Shown in pieces: positions 4,978 to 6,808 of a stretch of 6,808 nucleotides of DNA (the first letter of the stretch is position 1; each line of letters starts with the position of its first letter). The DNA comes from Candidatus Bipolaricaulota bacterium (GTDB lineage: Bacteria > Bipolaricaulota > Bipolaricaulia > Bipolaricaulales > Bipolaricaulaceae), in contig JAJOKL010000093.1 of assembly GCA_021129895.1 (NCBI GenBank), forward strand, positions 1-6,808. The letters are read 5' to 3'. The position numbers and the translations under genes are program-made. Under the pieces are notes generated by a model. The model saw only the letters and a list, made by a program, of their open reading frames with translations. It was not told the DNA's origin and did no database searches.

Positions 4978-5541
4978 GTGAAAAATTTTTATGTGGCGTT
5001 GTTGCACTTTCCGATGCGGGACAGGAAGGGCAAGGTGGTGGCCACCGCCCTGACCCCCATCGATGTCCCGGACATCGCCCGCACCGCCCGCACCTACGGG
5101 GCGAAGCGGTACTACGTGGTCTCCCCGCTCCCCTCCCAGCGGGCCATCGCCGAACGGCTGCGGGATTTTTGGGTGGAAGAGGACAAGTGGCCCTTGAGGC
5201 AACAAGCCCTGCGGCTGGTGGAGGTACGGGAGGAGCTGGAGGAGTGTTATCAGGAAATCCTACGGGAGGAGGGGGAGCCTCCAGAGGTGTGGGGCACCAG
5301 CGGACGGGTGGGGCTTCCCTACCTCATCTTGGACTGGGAGGAAGCCCGCCGACGCCTGGGAAAGCGACCGGTGCTGTTGCTATTCGGCACGGGCAACGGC
5401 ATGGCAGAGGAATTGCTGGCGGCCTGCGACTTCCTCCTCCCCCCACTGCGGGCGAGAGGGTACAATAACTTGTCGGTACGGGCCGCTGTGGCCGTCATCT
5501 TGGACCGACTCAAAGGAGAGGACCATGACCGGGATGGATGA
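4978..5541 (+). CDS. SPOUT-type RNA methyltransferase (PF09936 family, TM1570-like)
   Basis: This 187-residue protein resembles the predicted SAM-dependent RNA methyltransferase encoded next to trmD in Thermotoga. It starts MKNFYVALLHFPMRDRKGKV and continues with VATALTPIDVPDIARTARTY (21-40), the signature opening of the family, then YYVVSP (45-50). The C-terminal knot region has LLLFGTGNGMAEELL (133-147) and NNLSVRAAVAVILDRL (163-178). The RNA substrate is not known to me. I chose GTG 4978 because alignment with the family starts at MKNFYVAL and GGTGGTGA sits five bases upstream. A GTG at 4942 would add 12 residues encoded entirely by the repeat. The native upstream signal was evidently replaced by the end of the GxxExxY cassette. 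The 3' end overlaps the rplS start by 17 bases. Confidence 0.9.
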   Translation: MKNFYVALLHFPMRDRKGKVVATALTPIDVPDIARTARTYGAKRYYVVSPLPSQRAIAERLRDFWVEEDKWPLRQQALRLVEVREELEECYQEILREEGEPPEVWGTSGRVGLPYLILDWEEARRRLGKRPVLLLFGTGNGMAEELLAACDFLLPPLRARGYNNLSVRAAVAVILDRLKGEDHDRDG

Positions 5542-5863
5542 TCTCATTCGTGCTTTGGAGGAGGAGCACCTGCGGGAGTGGCCGGAATTTCGGCCCGGGG
5601 ACATCATCCGCATCTATGAGCGGGTGTCGGAGGGGGCCAGGGAGCGGCTGCAGCCGTTCGAGGGGGTGGTGTTGCGCCGCTCCGGCTCCGGCACCCGGGA
5701 GATGGTGACCATCCGCCGAATCGCGGCGGGGGTGGGAGTGGAGCGTACCATCCCCCTGCACTCGCCGAGGTTGGAGCGGATCGAGGTGATAAAGCGGCAC
5801 GAGATCCGCCAGGCGCGGCCGTATTGGTTGCGGCGCATCACCCGCCTCCACAAGATCCAGTAG
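5525..5863 (+). CDS. rplS: 50S ribosomal protein L19
   Basis: This 112-residue protein matches L19 throughout: FRPGDIIRIYERV (22-34), GARERLQPFEGVVLRRSGSG (38-57), TIRRIAAGVGVERTIPLHSP (63-82) and IEVIKRHEIRQARPYWLRR (87-105). L19 sits at the interface of the ribosomal subunits and contacts 16S and 23S rRNA. The length is typical. The start is ATG 5525, inside the end of the preceding gene, with a strong AAAGGAGAG ribosome site at 5512-5520. An ATG at 5534 would remove three residues and also fits the family. rplS following trmD and the SPOUT gene is a conserved bacterial order, which supports co-expression of ribosome and RNA-modification genes. Confidence 0.97.
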   Translation: MTGMDDLIRALEEEHLREWPEFRPGDIIRIYERVSEGARERLQPFEGVVLRRSGSGTREMVTIRRIAAGVGVERTIPLHSPRLERIEVIKRHEIRQARPYWLRRITRLHKIQ

Positions 5864-5865
5864 GG

Positions 5866-5877
5866 GTCTTGGTGGTG
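5866..5877 (-). repeat. Isolated right-end core of the repeat family between rplS and lepB
   Basis: The 12-mer gtcttggtggtg is identical to the outer core of the cassette's right end (4961-4972). It fills most of the 16-base gap between the rplS stop and the lepB start, and its GGTGG occupies the Shine-Dalgarno position of lepB. CCACAAGA in the rplS end (5848-5855) could pair with TCTTGGTGG (5867-5875) with one bulge. No left arm is evident, so chance or a relic are both possible. Confidence 0.4.
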
Positions 5878-5879
5878 CC

Positions 5880-6776
5880 ATGAACTGGCGGTGGCCGTGG
5901 CAGCGGAGGAAGGAGCCCAAACCGGCCTGGATCGTGCGTTACTTGCGTCGCCGTGGCCACCGGCTCTCCCGCCGCGCCGAATGGGCCCTGGGCTGGCTGG
6001 AGACCATCGTGGTGGCCGGTGGGGCGGCCTTCCTCATCATCTCCTTCGTCACCGTCCGTATGACCGTCCCCACCGGCTCCATGATCCCCACCATCATGCC
6101 CGGGGACTCCTTCTTCGTGGACCTGATCTCCTATTACTTCCGCGAGCCGGATGTGGGGGACGTGATCGTGTTCTGGCACGTGGAGGAGATCCGGGTCACC
6201 GGGGTCAAGCCCGGCAGCCCGGCGGCTGAGGCCGGGGTTCAAGTCGGGGATCACCTGATGGAGGTGGCCGAGGAGCCGGTCCCCAGCGTGCTTACCCTCA
6301 AGCGGCGGATCCAAGCGGCGGCTGGGAGTATCCTGAGCTTGACCCTGGGGAGGGCGCGGGTGGGCCAGGTGCGGCTGGAGCTCTCCGTTCCGGCGGGGGC
6401 CGATGACCTCGGGGATCTGGGGATCGAGGCCAAGATCCGCCGCGCCCGCTACGTGAAGCGGCTCATCGCCGTGGGGGGCCAGGAGGTGTGGATTGGGGAG
6501 GGGGGGCGGGTGTACGTGGACGGGGAGCCCCTCCAGGTGGAGCCCATCGCCTCCAATATCTACTGGACCCGAGGACCAGGGATGCGATACGGGATCGAAC
6601 CCACCCTCGTCCCGGAGGGCCATTACTTCGTGCTCGGCGATAACACCATGAACTCCTTCGACTCCCGCTATTGGGGGTTTGTGCCGGTGGAGGACTTCAT
6701 TGGCCAGCCCTTCTTCCGGGTGTGGCCGTTCTCCCGGTTCGGGCCCATGAACGGCTATTTCTGGTCTTCCCGCTGA
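5880..6776 (+). CDS. lepB: Signal peptidase I with an apparent inserted PDZ domain
   Basis: This 298-residue protein would cut signal peptides from exported proteins on the outer face of the cytoplasmic membrane. It has a very basic N-terminus (1-33) and one membrane segment (about 39-58). The catalytic serine is S67 in PTGSMIPT, followed by PGDSFFV and GDVIVF (93-98). The catalytic lysine is K193 in YVKRLIAVGG, and box E is GDNTMNSFDSRYWGFVP (253-269). S26-family proteases normally join GDVIVF to the lysine by a short loop. Here about 90 residues intervene, and residues 104-171 read like a PDZ domain: VTGVKPGSPAAEAGVQVGD, then HLMEV, a helix TLKRRIQAAAG and SLTLGR. The start is ATG 5880, with GGTGG at 5871-5875. 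It closes the operon that begins with Ffh, linking targeting and processing of secreted proteins. Confidence 0.94.
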   Translation: MNWRWPWQRRKEPKPAWIVRYLRRRGHRLSRRAEWALGWLETIVVAGGAAFLIISFVTVRMTVPTGSMIPTIMPGDSFFVDLISYYFREPDVGDVIVFWHVEEIRVTGVKPGSPAAEAGVQVGDHLMEVAEEPVPSVLTLKRRIQAAAGSILSLTLGRARVGQVRLELSVPAGADDLGDLGIEAKIRRARYVKRLIAVGGQEVWIGEGGRVYVDGEPLQVEPIASNIYWTRGPGMRYGIEPTLVPEGHYFVLGDNTMNSFDSRYWGFVPVEDFIGQPFFRVWPFSRFGPMNGYFWSSR

Positions 6777-6796
6777 ACCCTCTGTCTTGCCCGACT

Positions 6797-6802
6797 TTGA
6801 CA
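6797..6802 (+). promoter_or_regulatory. Possible -35 element of a promoter for the next gene
   Basis: The perfect sigma-70 -35 hexamer TTGACA lies 21 bases after the lepB stop, at the right edge. A -10 box would fall beyond the window, so this cannot be confirmed and one hexamer can occur by chance. Confidence 0.25.
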
Positions 6803-6808
6803 AGTGTT

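Noticed and set aside
5838..6803. A 321-codon open frame on the minus strand over lepB
   Set aside because: It is the antisense shadow of a clear lepB in high-GC DNA; its Pro, His and Gly-rich sequence resembles no family.

Overview
The window is a GC-rich (roughly two-thirds G+C by eye) bacterial segment in which every convincing gene lies on the + strand. It is mostly a conserved housekeeping run: the 3' end of accB, then accC (lipid precursor supply), ffh (SRP GTPase), rpsP (S16), a small KhpA-like protein, trmD (tRNA m1G37 methyltransferase), a GxxExxY-family protein, a PF09936-type SPOUT RNA methyltransferase, rplS (L19) and lepB (signal peptidase I). As I recall it, Thermotoga maritima has the order ffh-rpsP-KH-rimM-trmD-TM1570-rplS-lepB. 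This window matches that except that rimM is absent and a GxxExxY gene is inserted. Shared synteny, the PF09936 gene, a methionine-poor Ffh M domain and high GC suggest a deep-branching, possibly thermophilic bacterium such as Thermotogota relatives or Candidatus Bipolaricaulota/Acetothermia. That placement is an inference only.

Layout: 1-92 end of accB; 93-350 a low-GC, repeat-filled spacer; 351-1688 accC; 1700-3022 ffh; 3023-3224 a spacer with several potential hairpins; 3225-3554 rpsP; 3607-3831 khpA-like; 3828-4556 trmD (ATGA overlap with the previous gene); 4553-4945 GxxExxY (ATGA overlap with trmD); 4978-5541 SPOUT methyltransferase; 5525-5863 rplS; 5880-6776 lepB. The operon joins translation (S16, L19, tRNA and RNA methylation) with protein export (Ffh delivers nascent chains, LepB removes signal peptides).

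The most unusual feature is a repeat system woven through the operon. The GxxExxY gene (a predicted PD-(D/E)XK nuclease) is bracketed by a 26-bp inverted repeat with 22 matches, forming a 455-bp cassette wedged between trmD and its usual neighbour. Both ends of this cassette recur as a gene-less 79-bp copy between accB and accC, and an isolated right-end core lies between rplS and lepB. The right ends finish in GGTGGT, which falls at the Shine-Dalgarno position of the next gene in three cases. The left end has rewritten the TrmD C-terminus. This resembles a REP/RAYT-like partnership of a nuclease with palindromic repeats. Other oddities are an Ffh with altered GTPase motifs, a signal peptidase I with an apparent PDZ domain inside its catalytic fold, and a KhpA homologue without the KH GxxG loop.
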